NCBI GenBank assembly: GCA_002722885.1
Contig: PBNE01000012.1
Span: forward strand, 196,052 to 260,051
Length of the DNA: 64,000 nt
DNA from: Rhodospirillaceae bacterium
GTDB lineage: Bacteria > Pseudomonadota > Alphaproteobacteria > SP197
Direction: 5' to 3'
The stretch's first letter is position 1; every line of letters starts with the position of its first letter. Both the position numbers and the translations under genes were made by a program. Shown here piece after piece: positions 17,573 to 26,082 of the stretch. The notes under the pieces were generated by a model. The model saw only the letters and a program-made list of their open reading frames with translations, was not told the DNA's origin and made no database searches.

Positions 17573-18263
17573 GTGGCCAAGTCGCCGACAACTCTGTCGA
17601 CCTGCATCGCGTTGACAGCCGCCTCGGTATGCGGTGTAGCCGCCAGGGCGGACCGCGACGCATCCCTCTCTGTCGAGCTGTTCGACGGCACCGCCGTTGT
17701 CGAACCTGTCGCCGGCTGGCGGGCCAACTGCACCGGCCTGCGAAGCGGGCTGCCGGTCACCGCAGGGATCATCATGTCCCCATGACAACAACGCCGTCGC
17801 CCAGACCGGCCGGATGGTGTTCGGCAGCGTCGACTTGCTGCGGCCAGTCGTCGATCTCCAACCGGGCACCTACGCAAACGTCGATCAATACGAAGACATC
17901 CTCCAGACGACCTATGAGCTATCGACATTCGACTGCCTCGGCATCCTCTCCATGGGTTCTCCGGCCTTCCGTTTGCCCGACGATCCTGTCGCCGAAGTTC
18001 TGAAGAAACAGTGTGAAGCGTCCCTCGGTTTCGACCTCGAAATCCATGACGTGGTGATGGAAGATCGGATCGTCGGCCTCACGGACATCGATGGAGAGAT
18101 ACTCCTCGTCGCCAAGAGCAGCCTTTCAGCCGTGGGCCGAACTGCCAGAACCACGGTTTCAACGATAATTCTGATTCACACGGCCAGCTCGATTCACTGG
18201 GCCTACCGTGTCGACAAGACAGTGGCCAATTTCGACAGTGACGAGATCACGGTCTCCGAATAA
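17573..18263 (+). pseudogene. Secreted protein of unknown function, frameshifted
   Basis: From GTG 17573 (GGGGAG upstream) the frame encodes a signal-peptide-like start (T-L-S-T-C-I-A-L-T-A-A-S-V-C-G-V-A-A-R-A-D) and continues to a stop at 17785. In the next frame the sequence carries on smoothly from H-D-N-N-A-V-A-Q-T-G-R-M-V-F-G to 18263. Removing one C from the CCCC run at 17778-17781 joins the two into about 229 residues. It could be a real one-base frameshift, programmed slippage or a sequencing error. I do not recognise the family. Confidence 0.55.
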
Positions 18264-18436
18264 CTCGATTGCCGGCTCAAGAGAGCCTGACTCTCTGCAG
18301 CTCCTCAGGTCGCCCTTCGCTTAGGCGAGCGCAACGCCAATCGCAGTGACATGGGGCCCTACGCAGTTTTGTGCGTTGCTTGGTTTGCTGCCGGTGCCGC
18401 CGCTATAGTGCCGCGCCATTTCAGTCCGGAGCCTTC

Positions 18437-19111
18437 ATGGCCACGAAAGACGACGCAGCACCCCTGCCCGCCTCGCAATCAGGTGACCCTCACAGCCATC
18501 TGCTTATTCTGCGCTTTGCGCTACTGAACATCATCGCCGTCGCGCTGGTCGTACTCGCGCTTGCCAATGGACTAGTCCAGCAGGCCTTCGAAGCCGACGA
18601 AACACGGTTCGTCACGGTGATCGCTCTGGTTTTCCTGGTCGGCCTGGGGCTCTGCGTCTGGCGCGTGGTCTGGACCAGCCGAGAAATCAACAAGGCCCGG
18701 GCGTTTGATCCCGCCGTTCCCTCACGCGCGGCGCGTTACGTTGCCACCACCGCGGGAAAGGATTCTCAAAGCCGGCAAACAATGGCCTCCTCCCTGCGGC
18801 TGGAGCTCTCGCAAAACATCACCATCATCCGTCACATGGGTTCGAGCCTCGTGTTTCTCGGCCTCATCGGCACTGTGATCGGCTTCATCATCGCTCTTTC
18901 GGGGGTCGACCCCGATCTTGCCAGTGACACAGAAAACATCGGACCGATGGTCTCCGCGCTGATTTCGGGCATGTCGACGGCACTCACCACCACCCTGGTC
19001 GGCGGCGTCCTCAACGTCTGGCTCATGGCGAATTATCAGCTCCTGGCGACCGGCACCGTGCGCCTGATCAACACCACCGTGGAACGCGGCGAAGACCTTG
19101 CAGGCGCTTGA
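18437..19111 (+). CDS. MotA/TolQ/ExbB-like membrane protein
   Basis: A 224-aa protein with four hydrophobic segments at about 24-47, 57-79, 133-156 and 178-205. The last two carry the proton-channel signature: F-L-G-L-I-G-T-V-I-G-F-I-I-A-L and G-M-S-T-A-L-T-T-T-L-V-G-G-V-L-N. In MotA, TolQ and ExbB these helices line the proton path and form a pentamer around a dimeric partner. ATG 18437 has CCGGAG 6 nt upstream. The gene overlaps the next by 14 nt, and that product has an ExbD-like membrane anchor, so a stator-like complex is likely. What it drives is unknown. Confidence 0.8.
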   Translation: MATKDDAAPLPASQSGDPHSHLLILRFALLNIIAVALVVLALANGLVQQAFEADETRFVTVIALVFLVGLGLCVWRVVWTSREINKARAFDPAVPSRAARYVATTAGKDSQSRQTMASSLRLELSQNITIIRHMGSSLVFLGLIGTVIGFIIALSGVDPDLASDTENIGPMVSALISGMSTALTTTLVGGVLNVWLMANYQLLATGTVRLINTTVERGEDLAGA

Positions 19112-19703
19112 TCCCCTCGACGACGATGCCGCGGCAACGGTCTTCCGCGACGTCATTCTTCTGGCGCTCCTGGGCTTCGTCGCCCTGGTGATCCTGCTGC
19201 TGCCGCACGTCAATCCGCCACAAACCAAAGTCTCGGACCTGCTCACGCCCGGCAACGTAATCGTCGAGATCAAATGGCCCGAACATATCGATGCCGATGT
19301 CGACCTCTGGGTACAGGCTCCCGGTGACGGCCCCGTTGGCTGGTCACAGCGCGGCGGATCGATCTTCGATCTCCTGCGCGACGACCTCGGCTACATGAAC
19401 GATCTCACCGCCGCGAATCACGAGATGGCCTACAGTCGCGGCGTGCCGGCGGGCGAATACATCGTCAACATCCATATGTATCGCAACGAGGTGCAGCAAT
19501 GGCCAGTCCCGGTCTGGCTGATCGTCAGTGTAAAACTCGATGTCGAGAAGCCTGCCCGTCAGATCATCCTGCGCAAGGTCGCACTGGTCCGCATCGACCA
19601 GGAGGAGACGGTCGTACGATTCGAACTCAACGAATCCGGTGAGCTGCTGCCCCTGACCGTCAACAATCTCTACAAGACACTCCTCGAGAGCGAGAGGCTG
19701 TAG
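19098..19703 (+). CDS. ExbD/MotB-like anchor with periplasmic beta domain (unknown family)
   Basis: A 201-aa protein with a short cytoplasmic tail, one membrane helix (about 18-37) and a periplasmic domain. The helix begins F-R-D-V-I-L-L-A-L-L-G-F, placing Asp18 where ExbD, TolR and MotB carry the proton-binding Asp. The periplasmic part (W-P-E-H-I-D-A-D-V-D-L-W-V, then G-Y-M-N-D and P-A-G-E-Y-I-V-N-I-H-M-Y) recalls the beta-sandwich of DUF2135-type domains rather than a peptidoglycan-binding OmpA domain. The start is TTG 19098 inside the upstream gene. I infer the partner of the MotA-like protein; the fold assignment is tentative. Confidence 0.65.
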   Translation: MQALDPLDDDAAATVFRDVILLALLGFVALVILLLPHVNPPQTKVSDLLTPGNVIVEIKWPEHIDADVDLWVQAPGDGPVGWSQRGGSIFDLLRDDLGYMNDLTAANHEMAYSRGVPAGEYIVNIHMYRNEVQQWPVPVWLIVSVKLDVEKPARQIILRKVALVRIDQEETVVRFELNESGELLPLTVNNLYKTLLESERL

Positions 19704-19706
19704 CCG

Positions 19707-20270
19707 GTGACCATCGCCTCCGCCTCCTTCATCATCAGTTTTCTGCTGATCGCCGTGATCGCCTGGGCCGCAGTCATGTCGCACGGTCGCCTGTGGCGCA
19801 AGGTCGCCGCGCTGATCTCCCTGGTGCTGCTGATCCCGGTCGGATACTTCACCGTATATGAGTTGATGGGGCTGCCCAAACCGGCACACTCGTCCATCTT
19901 CGTCGATTTCACCGAGAACCACCGCGTTCTGGGTTATGACATCCACGAAGATAAGGCGATCTTCCTTTGGTTCGAGATGCCCGGCGGTGCCAAGCCCCGC
20001 GTGTTCAGCTTCCCGTATGACACCGAGACGGTCGCACGGCTGCAGGATGCCGAGGACGACGCCAGAGCCACGGCAAGCGAACTGTTCGCGCGCCTCGCCA
20101 ATGCGGACAACGAGGTCCGCATGCGTCTAGAGTTCACCAGCGATCATGAATTCAACTCGAACCTTCCGGAAAAGCCTGATCCGGAGGACGAAGACGTGAT
20201 GTTTTTCGACCCGGATGCCGCCGAGGACGAAGAACCGTTCGAACCCGACCCCGGCTACGGCCAGCCCTGA
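19707..20270 (+). CDS. Two-TM acidic membrane protein of unknown function
   Basis: From GTG 19707, 187 residues with two hydrophobic segments (about 5-25 and 31-56), an extracytoplasmic or cytoplasmic domain of about 100 residues, and a very acidic tail (D-P-E-D-E-D-V-M-F-F-D-P-D-A-A-E-D-E-E). I do not recognise the family. It begins 3 nt after the ExbD-like gene and ends 3 nt before sfsA, so it is translated as part of the same unit. The tight spacing argues it is a third component of the putative channel complex. Confidence 0.6.
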   Translation: MTIASASFIISFLLIAVIAWAAVMSHGRLWRKVAALISLVLLIPVGYFTVYELMGLPKPAHSSIFVDFTENHRVLGYDIHEDKAIFLWFEMPGGAKPRVFSFPYDTETVARLQDAEDDARATASELFARLANADNEVRMRLEFTSDHEFNSNLPEKPDPEDEDVMFFDPDAAEDEEPFEPDPGYGQP

Positions 20271-20273
20271 ACA

Positions 20274-20978
20274 TTGGATTTTCCCCGTCCCCTGCGGCGC
20301 GCCACGTTTGTACAGCGCTACAAACGCTTTCTATCCGATCACCGGTTGGAGTCAGGCGAGGTCGTCACGGCCCACTGCGCCAATCCCGGCGGTATGATCG
20401 GCATCAAGGATCCCGGCATGGCGACCTGGCTGGCGCCTGCCGGCAATCCCAAGCGCAAGCTGCAGTGGGACTGGGAGCTCGTGGAGGCCGACGATACGCT
20501 GATCGGCTGCCACACCGGTCGCCCGAATGCCCTGGTCGAGGAAGCCATTCTGAACGGCACCATCGAAGAACTCTCAGGGTATGCCGAGCTACGCCGCGAG
20601 GTGAAGTACGGCACCAACTCCCGCATCGACATGCTGCTGACCGACCCGGATAGGCCGGATTGCTACGTCGAGGTCAAGAACTGCCACATGCGGCGCGACA
20701 CCACACTGGCTGAGTTCCCCGATGCGGTGACCACCCGTGGCGCCAAGCACATGAATGAGCTGGCCCTGATGGTCGAGGCAGGCCATCGGTCTGTGCTGAT
20801 CTACTGCATTCAGCGCATGGATTGCGAGGGCTTCACCACCGCCGATGACATCGACCCCGGCTATGACGCCGCTCTGCGCGATGCCCTGGCCCGTGGCGTT
20901 GAGGCTTATGCCTATTCGTGTAGATTGAGCCCGCAAGAGATCGTCATCGACCGCCGATTGCCGATCGTTCTGGACTGA
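20274..20978 (+). CDS. sfsA: Sugar fermentation stimulation protein SfsA
   Basis: A 234-aa protein with full SfsA architecture: F-V-Q-R-Y-K-R-F with E-V-V-T-A-H-C-A-N-P-G-G-M, the G-R-P-N-A-L-V segment, and the nuclease-like core R-I-D-M-L-L and C-Y-V-E-V-K-N-C-H with T-R-G-A-K-H-M-N-E-L. The E-V-K-N motif resembles PD-(D/E)XK nucleases; DNA-binding and nuclease activity have been proposed for the family, while its cellular role is unsettled. The start codon is TTG 20274. The sfsA-map-radC order is common in alphaproteobacteria. Confidence 0.93.
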   Translation: MDFPRPLRRATFVQRYKRFLSDHRLESGEVVTAHCANPGGMIGIKDPGMATWLAPAGNPKRKLQWDWELVEADDTLIGCHTGRPNALVEEAILNGTIEELSGYAELRREVKYGTNSRIDMLLTDPDRPDCYVEVKNCHMRRDTTLAEFPDAVTTRGAKHMNELALMVEAGHRSVLIYCIQRMDCEGFTTADDIDPGYDAALRDALARGVEAYAYSCRLSPQEIVIDRRLPIVLD

Positions 20979-20997
20979 GGCGGCAAGAGATTCAGTG

Positions 20998-21813
20998 ATG
21001 GAACAAGCCCAGCGTAGCCGCGAACCGCGTATCACGATCCATGATCCCGACGCTTTTCCGAAGATGAGGGCCGCCGGCGAGCTTGCCGCGCGCACGCTTG
21101 ACATGATTGGCGATCACGTGAAGCCAGGTGTCACCACGGAAGAGCTCGATCGGCTGTGCCATGAATTCATCCTGGATCACGACGCGGTCCCCGCGCCGTT
21201 GAACTACCGTGGTTTTCCAAAATCGATCTGCACCTCGGTCAACCACGTCATCTGTCACGGCATCCCGAGCCCCGACAAGGTTCTGCGCGATGGCGACGTA
21301 CTCAACATCGACGTGACCGTCATTCTTGACGGCTGGTACGGCGATACAAGCCGCATGTTCTATGCCGGCGAGGTCAAGCGTAAGGCATCGCGCCTGGCCG
21401 AGATCACCTTTGAATGCCTGTGGCGCGGGATCGAGGCCGTGAAGCCTGGCGCGCGACTGGGCGACATCGGCCACGCGATCCAGAGCCATGCGGAGAGGCA
21501 ACGCTGCTCGGTCGTGCGCGACTTCTGCGGCCACGGCATCGGCCAGATATTCCACGACCATCCCAATGTCGTGCACTACGGCAGGCCCGGCACGGGACTG
21601 GAGCTGGCACCAGGCATGTTCTTCACCATCGAACCCATGATCAATCTGGGCCGGCCAGACGTGCTGATTCTGGAAGACGGCTGGACTGCGGTGACCCGCG
21701 ACAAGAGCCTCTCCGCCCAGTGGGAACATACACTGGCCGTCACCGAGGACGGCTACGAGGTCTTTACGCTCTCCCCGGCCGGACACAAGTTGCCGCCCTA
21801 CCAGAGCGCCTGA
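20998..21813 (+). CDS. map: Methionine aminopeptidase, type I
   Basis: This enzyme removes N-terminal Met from nascent proteins. The 271-aa protein has all five metal ligands: Asp in N-I-D-V-T, Asp in Y-G-D-T-S, His in C-G-H-G-I-G, Glu in T-I-E-P-M and Glu in W-E-H-T-L. Specificity residues C-H-G-I-P and H-D-H-P are present. ATG 20998 is preferred to the overlapping GTG 20995. It lies 19 nt after sfsA and 11 nt before radC. Confidence 0.95.
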   Translation: MEQAQRSREPRITIHDPDAFPKMRAAGELAARTLDMIGDHVKPGVTTEELDRLCHEFILDHDAVPAPLNYRGFPKSICTSVNHVICHGIPSPDKVLRDGDVLNIDVTVILDGWYGDTSRMFYAGEVKRKASRLAEITFECLWRGIEAVKPGARLGDIGHAIQSHAERQRCSVVRDFCGHGIGQIFHDHPNVVHYGRPGTGLELAPGMFFTIEPMINLGRPDVLILEDGWTAVTRDKSLSAQWEHTLAVTEDGYEVFTLSPAGHKLPPYQSA

Positions 21814-21824
21814 CGCCAGAGCCC

Positions 21825-22510
21825 ATGACGGGCGAGCGCAAACCCGATTACGTCAATCACCGCAAACGGCTGCGTCAGCGTTTTCTCGATGGTGGCACCG
21901 ACGCCCTGCACGACTACGAACTGCTCGAACTACTGTTCGCCATGGCGATTCTACGCTGCGACGTGAAACCGGCCACCACGACGCTGATAGCCCAGTTCAA
22001 GACCTTCGATGGGGTGTTCAATGCCAGTGTCGACGACCTGTGCACCGTCAAGAGCCTGGGCGAGGTCGCACCGGTCGCCATCAAGGTCGTGCGTGCCGCC
22101 ACCGACCGCCTCCTTCGTGCGGAAGTCACCGGCAGACCGGTTCTTTCCAGCTTCGAGGCCGTTCTCGACTAGTTCCGACGGCGATGGCCTTCGAGGAACG
22201 CGAGCAGTTCCGTATCCTCTTCCTCGATCGCAAGAATCGCCTGCTCACCGATGAGGTTCAGCAGGAAGGCACCGTCGACCACGCAACGGTCTACCCACGC
22301 GAGATTGCCCGCCGCAGCATCGAGCTCAACGCCACAGCGCTGATCCTAGTACACAACCACCCTTCGGGCGATCCCACGCCCAGCCGTGCGGACATCACGA
22401 TGACCGCCGAGATCGTCGCGGCCCTGAAGGCCGACGGCGTGGTGGTCCACGACCACATCGTCATCGCTCGTGACAGCCACGCCAGCCTCCGCGCTCTCAG
22501 CTGTCTGTAA
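21825..22510 (+). pseudogene. radC: RadC/JAMM-domain DNA repair protein, broken in the middle
   Basis: The first half (21825..22172) has the helix-hairpin-helix region ([14 protein letters not shown] and V-K-S-L-G-E-V) and ends at TAG. The second half, in another frame, has the whole JAMM domain: [17 protein letters not shown], and the zinc motif [14 protein letters not shown]. At the junction, gac-tag-ttc-cg-acg aligns with the usual D-Y-C-R codons, which needs both a nonsense change (Tyr to TAG) and a one-base loss. Two lesions make an error unlikely. The 3' half could be made separately from ATG 22184. Confidence 0.82.
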
Positions 22511-22552
22511 CAGGCCCTGACATCCCTTCTCCGGTGGTGTAGAGCGGATGCC

Positions 22553-23494
22553 ATGTCTGAAGAACAAACCGTCACGGCCCGCGAGAAGGCCGCAGGCAAC
22601 ATCGTCGTCGCGGCCGGTGTCTGCGTGTGGGCCACCCATTTTCTCGTCACAGATGTTCTTCTCGAAACCTGGGACCCTTATCTGATCACCACAGGCCGCC
22701 TGCTTTCGGGCGCCTTTTTCCTGATGATCAGCTATGCCGTTGCCACCCAGGGCCATCCCCTGCGCCGCATTCCATGGCGCCCCGCCCTGTTGCTCGGTGC
22801 GGTCGGAATCTCCGGGTCCACCATCTTCCTGACACTCGGTGTGAAATACGCGGGGCCTGTACCCGCTGCCATCGTTGCCGCTTCGGCGCCCATCGTTGCG
22901 GCCTTTGTCGCGCGCGTCGGATTCCGCCTGCCGTTGACTGTCTCGGTGATGGTCGGTGCCGTTGTAGCCTTCGCGGGTGGTGTCTTCGCCGCGATCGGCG
23001 GCGAGCTCGACGATGTCGGCAATCTGCGCGGCGGCGAGCTCATGATGCTGGCCGCCATCACAATCTTCTCCTGGTACTCGATCGGCGCGCAACGCTGGCT
23101 CACCGGCCTTTCGCAGATCGGCATCACCGCCATCACCATCCTGATCGGGGGCCTGACGATGGTGGTGATCATGCCTATTCTCATCCTGCTGGGAATCGCC
23201 GAAATGCGCTTCCAGCTCGATTGGGAATCCATCGGCTATCTGTTGTTTCTGGGTGCCGGCCCCGCATCGTTTGCACTCTTCACCTGGCATTGGGGTGTCA
23301 GCCGCATCGGCGTGACTATTGCATCGATCTACAGCAATCTCGCGCCCGTGGTCGTGGTCGTGATCCGCATGATCCAGGGTGAACCCCCGGAAGCCGAGCA
23401 CCTGATCGGCGGTCTTTTGATCATCTGTGGGGTCCTCATCGCCCAGCTTCTGCCGGCTGGCAAACCCAAGCACTTGTCGGGAGAAGCCTTATGA
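22553..23494 (+). CDS. EamA/DMT-family transporter
   Basis: A 313-aa protein with ten hydrophobic helices arranged as two EamA repeats, each starting with a small-residue helix (A-G-V-C-V-W-A-T-H-F and G-E-L-M-M-L-A-A-I-T-I-F-S-W-Y-S). The end of the second repeat has P-A-S-F-A-L-F-T-W-H-W-G-V-S-R-I-G-V, family-typical. It exports or imports small metabolites, often amino acids. The stop overlaps the next start (ATGA), making a transporter-transporter-hydratase operon. Confidence 0.86.
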   Translation: MSEEQTVTAREKAAGNIVVAAGVCVWATHFLVTDVLLETWDPYLITTGRLLSGAFFLMISYAVATQGHPLRRIPWRPALLLGAVGISGSTIFLTLGVKYAGPVPAAIVAASAPIVAAFVARVGFRLPLTVSVMVGAVVAFAGGVFAAIGGELDDVGNLRGGELMMLAAITIFSWYSIGAQRWLTGLSQIGITAITILIGGLTMVVIMPILILLGIAEMRFQLDWESIGYLLFLGAGPASFALFTWHWGVSRIGVTIASIYSNLAPVVVVVIRMIQGEPPEAEHLIGGLLIICGVLIAQLLPAGKPKHLSGEAL

Positions 23495-24714
23495 CCGCCC
23501 TATCGATGGATGCTCCCAATCCGATCAAGGTCGTTGGTCTGGTCAGCCTGGGGCATTGCCTAAACCATCTCTACACGATGGTTGTGCCGCCGCTGATCGT
23601 CATCTGGGTCGCGCTGTTTGACGTCAGCTATACGGCCATGGGCATCGTCATGGCCGTAATGGCGATCTCATCAGCCGTATCGGTCGTGCCCGTCGGCTTC
23701 CTTGTCGATCGGGTCCCTGCCCGCCTCGTGCTGATCACGGGACTCATCGTGAGTGCGCTGGCCACAATCGGCTTCGGGCTGGCGCAATCCTACAACGAAC
23801 TTCTGATCTGCGCCCTGTTCGCCGGGTTGGGCAACACGGTGTTTCATCCCTGCGGATATACGATCCTGTCGGCGACGGTGCCCAAGGCCTGGCTGGGCCG
23901 TGCCTTTAGTGTTCATACCTTCTCCGGTTATGCCGGTTTCGCCCTCACCCCTGCTATCATCGGCCTCGCGATCCTCTATTGGGATTGGCGTGGTGCGCTT
24001 GTTGCCCTGGGCGTTTTGGGCCTTGCGGTGGCCGCTGCCATGTATGTCTTCCGGGACGACTTGCGTGACGACAGGAATGCGGCGGAAGCACAAAATTCAG
24101 AAAGCGGGAGTGGCAGGCGGGGAGACTTCCAGCTTCTGTTCTCTCTGCCCGTGATGATGTGCTTCCTGTTCTTCTTGTTCACGACCATCTCCTACTGGGG
24201 TTTCGACAGCTTCCTGCCCGCCTCGCTGTTCGAGCATCACGGCATCCCCGAATCGATCGGCACCTTCGGCCTTACCGTCTTCTTCGGCTTCTCGGCCTTG
24301 GGAATTCTCATCGGCGGCGTCATCGCGGACCGCACGACTCGTCACGGGCAGATCGCGGTGTTCGGATTCTCCATCGCAGCGACCTGCATCCTGCTCGTCG
24401 GTGAACTCAGCGCAGGCGTAGTGTTGATCTTTGTTCTCATCGGCATGGCCGGCATTGGCGCAGGTATTGTTACACCGTCACGCGACCTCATCGTCCGCCA
24501 GGTCACGCCTGCCGGTCAGACAGGCAAGGTCTTCGCCTTCATGACGCTGGCAATGGATTCCGGCTCCTTCATTGCACCGCCGGTCTTTGGTTACATGATG
24601 GACCAGGGTGACACGGTCTGGCTGTTCCGCCTGGCCGCTATCATGCTGGTGCTCTCAATCTTCACCGTCACGGCCACGCGACGCATTCATGGCCGTATGG
24701 GGACCACACCATGA
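23491..24714 (+). CDS. MFS transporter
   Basis: A 407-aa carrier with 12 helices and an MFS loop motif (F-L-V-D-R-V-P-A-R). The N-terminal half has G-L-G-N-T-V-F-H-P-C-G-Y-T-I-L-S, resembling fosmidomycin-resistance/oxalate-type carriers. A hydrophilic loop at about 190-210 separates the halves. ATGA overlaps link it to the DMT gene upstream and the hydratase downstream, suggesting uptake and processing of a common carboxylate; this is inference. Confidence 0.86.
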   Translation: MTALSMDAPNPIKVVGLVSLGHCLNHLYTMVVPPLIVIWVALFDVSYTAMGIVMAVMAISSAVSVVPVGFLVDRVPARLVLITGLIVSALATIGFGLAQSYNELLICALFAGLGNTVFHPCGYTILSATVPKAWLGRAFSVHTFSGYAGFALTPAIIGLAILYWDWRGALVALGVLGLAVAAAMYVFRDDLRDDRNAAEAQNSESGSGRRGDFQLLFSLPVMMCFLFFLFTTISYWGFDSFLPASLFEHHGIPESIGTFGLTVFFGFSALGILIGGVIADRTTRHGQIAVFGFSIAATCILLVGELSAGVVLIFVLIGMAGIGAGIVTPSRDLIVRQVTPAGQTGKVFAFMTLAMDSGSFIAPPVFGYMMDQGDTVWLFRLAAIMLVLSIFTVTATRRIHGRMGTTP

Positions 24715-25502
24715 CACCTGAAACACTCAAGCAAGCCGCTGCAGGTATGATCGCCGCCCGCGACGCTGGGGGAGTGTTCAACCGCCTGCCCATGGCTTTG
24801 CGGCCCGGCAGTGCTGAAGACGGCTATGCCGTGCAGGATGAAGTGATCCGCCAGCGCGGCGAAGCCGGACAAGCTCTGGCCGGCTGGAAGATCGGCTGCA
24901 CCACCAAGGTCATGCAGGAGATGTTGGACCTCGACAGCCCCAGCGGCGGCGCGGTTCTCGTGCCCAACGTTCTCGCTTCCCCGGCCAGTGTCCCCGCCTC
25001 AACTCTCTACAACCCCGTCGCCGAATGTGAGCTCGCCATCAGGCTGGCGAGCGACGTTCCGGCCCGTACCGGAGGCCATGACGTCGCCAGCGTCTCCGCA
25101 CATGTCGGCACCTGCATGACAGCGATTGAACTCGCCGAACTGCGTCACGCCGATCTCGAAGCCACCCATGTCGGAGAGCTCATCGCCGACGATTTCTTCC
25201 AGAGGGCCGTGGTTCTCGGCGAGGAACGAGACGACTGGCAGGCACTCGACCTCGCCGCCGTAACCGGCACCACAACTGTGAACGGTGAAGTTCGCGGCCA
25301 GGGTGCAGGCCGCGATATCATGGGCCATCCCTTCGCCGCGCTGGCCTGGCTGGCCGATGCCCTCGCCGCACGGGGCCAGAGCCTGCAGGCGGGTCAGATA
25401 GTCCTGACGGGTTCGATGGTCGCGGCAGCGCCTCTCAAGGCAGGCGAGACTGCACACTGCACCATCGACGGCCTGGGCATTGTGAGCCTGGCGATCAACT
25501 AA
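24711..25502 (+). CDS. 2-keto-4-pentenoate hydratase / decarboxylase family enzyme
   Basis: A 263-aa protein of the fumarylacetoacetase superfamily, hydratase type. Motifs: G-W-K-I-G-C-T-T, an acidic metal cluster with N-P-V-A-E-C-E-L-A and later C-M-T-A-I-E-L-A-E, A-D-D-F-F-Q-R and V-L-T-G-S-M-V. Members add water to 2-hydroxypenta-2,4-dienoate or decarboxylate oxalocrotonate in meta-cleavage pathways. No ring-cleavage dioxygenase of that pathway is nearby, so the substrate is uncertain. It is translationally coupled to the MFS gene. Confidence 0.82.
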   Translation: MTPETLKQAAAGMIAARDAGGVFNRLPMALRPGSAEDGYAVQDEVIRQRGEAGQALAGWKIGCTTKVMQEMLDLDSPSGGAVLVPNVLASPASVPASTLYNPVAECELAIRLASDVPARTGGHDVASVSAHVGTCMTAIELAELRHADLEATHVGELIADDFFQRAVVLGEERDDWQALDLAAVTGTTTVNGEVRGQGAGRDIMGHPFAALAWLADALAARGQSLQAGQIVLTGSMVAAAPLKAGETAHCTIDGLGIVSLAIN

Positions 25503-25918
25503 CCGGCCAACCGCGCCCTGCTGGTAACGTAGAGAATGCCGAATCCCGCGCGGATCGATCCGGTGAACGATCCTGAAATCTTGGAACGGTCGGCAACACG
25601 TCGCCGATAACGGACCGGAACCTCTTGCACCTGCGGGTCGCGTGATGCGGCCTTCACCTACATCTCGACCGTCCAATTCATGGCACGCTCCTGCATGTCC
25701 AGCGCCACAAGGACATTGCGTCGGATGACTCTCAAAGGTCCGAGATCGGTATAGGTCGCGTTCCACAACCATCGCATCAGACTGCAGGCCAAGCTATTGC
25801 CGAACCGCTGCACCATGCCAAACGCTCTGGGTTCCGCACCGCCGAGCATACGCGAACCGATCACGAGATCGGCACCACCTGAGGTCACAGCATCGACTAG
25901 TTTGGAGGTGTCAGGGAG
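25499..25918 (-). pseudogene. Family 2 glycosyltransferase, 3' part with nonsense codon
   Basis: The minus strand encodes D-A-V-T-S-G-G-A-D-L-V-I-G-S-R and G-N-S-L-A-C-S-L-M-R-W-L-W, then the D-L-G-P-L-R-V-I-R-R stretch typical of polyprenyl-phosphate/dolichol-type GT2 enzymes. The frame meets TAG after N-W-T-V-E-M, where relatives have Gln, and then continues in frame with V-K-A-A, V-P-V-R-Y-R-R-R and K-I-S-G-S-F-T-G-S-I-R-A-G. The nucleotide-binding N-terminal part is missing. Truncation plus the CAG-to-TAG change mark it as dead. It overlaps the hydratase stop convergently. Confidence 0.78.
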
Positions 25919-26082
25919 CTCGCAGTATCCAGCAACATGCGAGCTCATACCACCAGTGGCTTCGGTCAACATTGTCCACGGAAAGCTCGGTCGATTGCAC
26001 AATCCGGTGTGCCGGGCATCATGCACGGCCACGGCCTTCATGCTAATGTCCCAGTCCATCCCACCTCACGAGACGTCACACC

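Noticed and set aside
18278..18300. AGAGAG/CTCTCT hairpin as a terminator after the secreted protein
   Set aside because: Six base pairs with no T-tract; too weak to list.
22346..23473. 375-codon minus-strand frame
   Set aside because: Antisense to the DMT transporter; composition (Asp/Gly/His-rich) is typical of a shadow.
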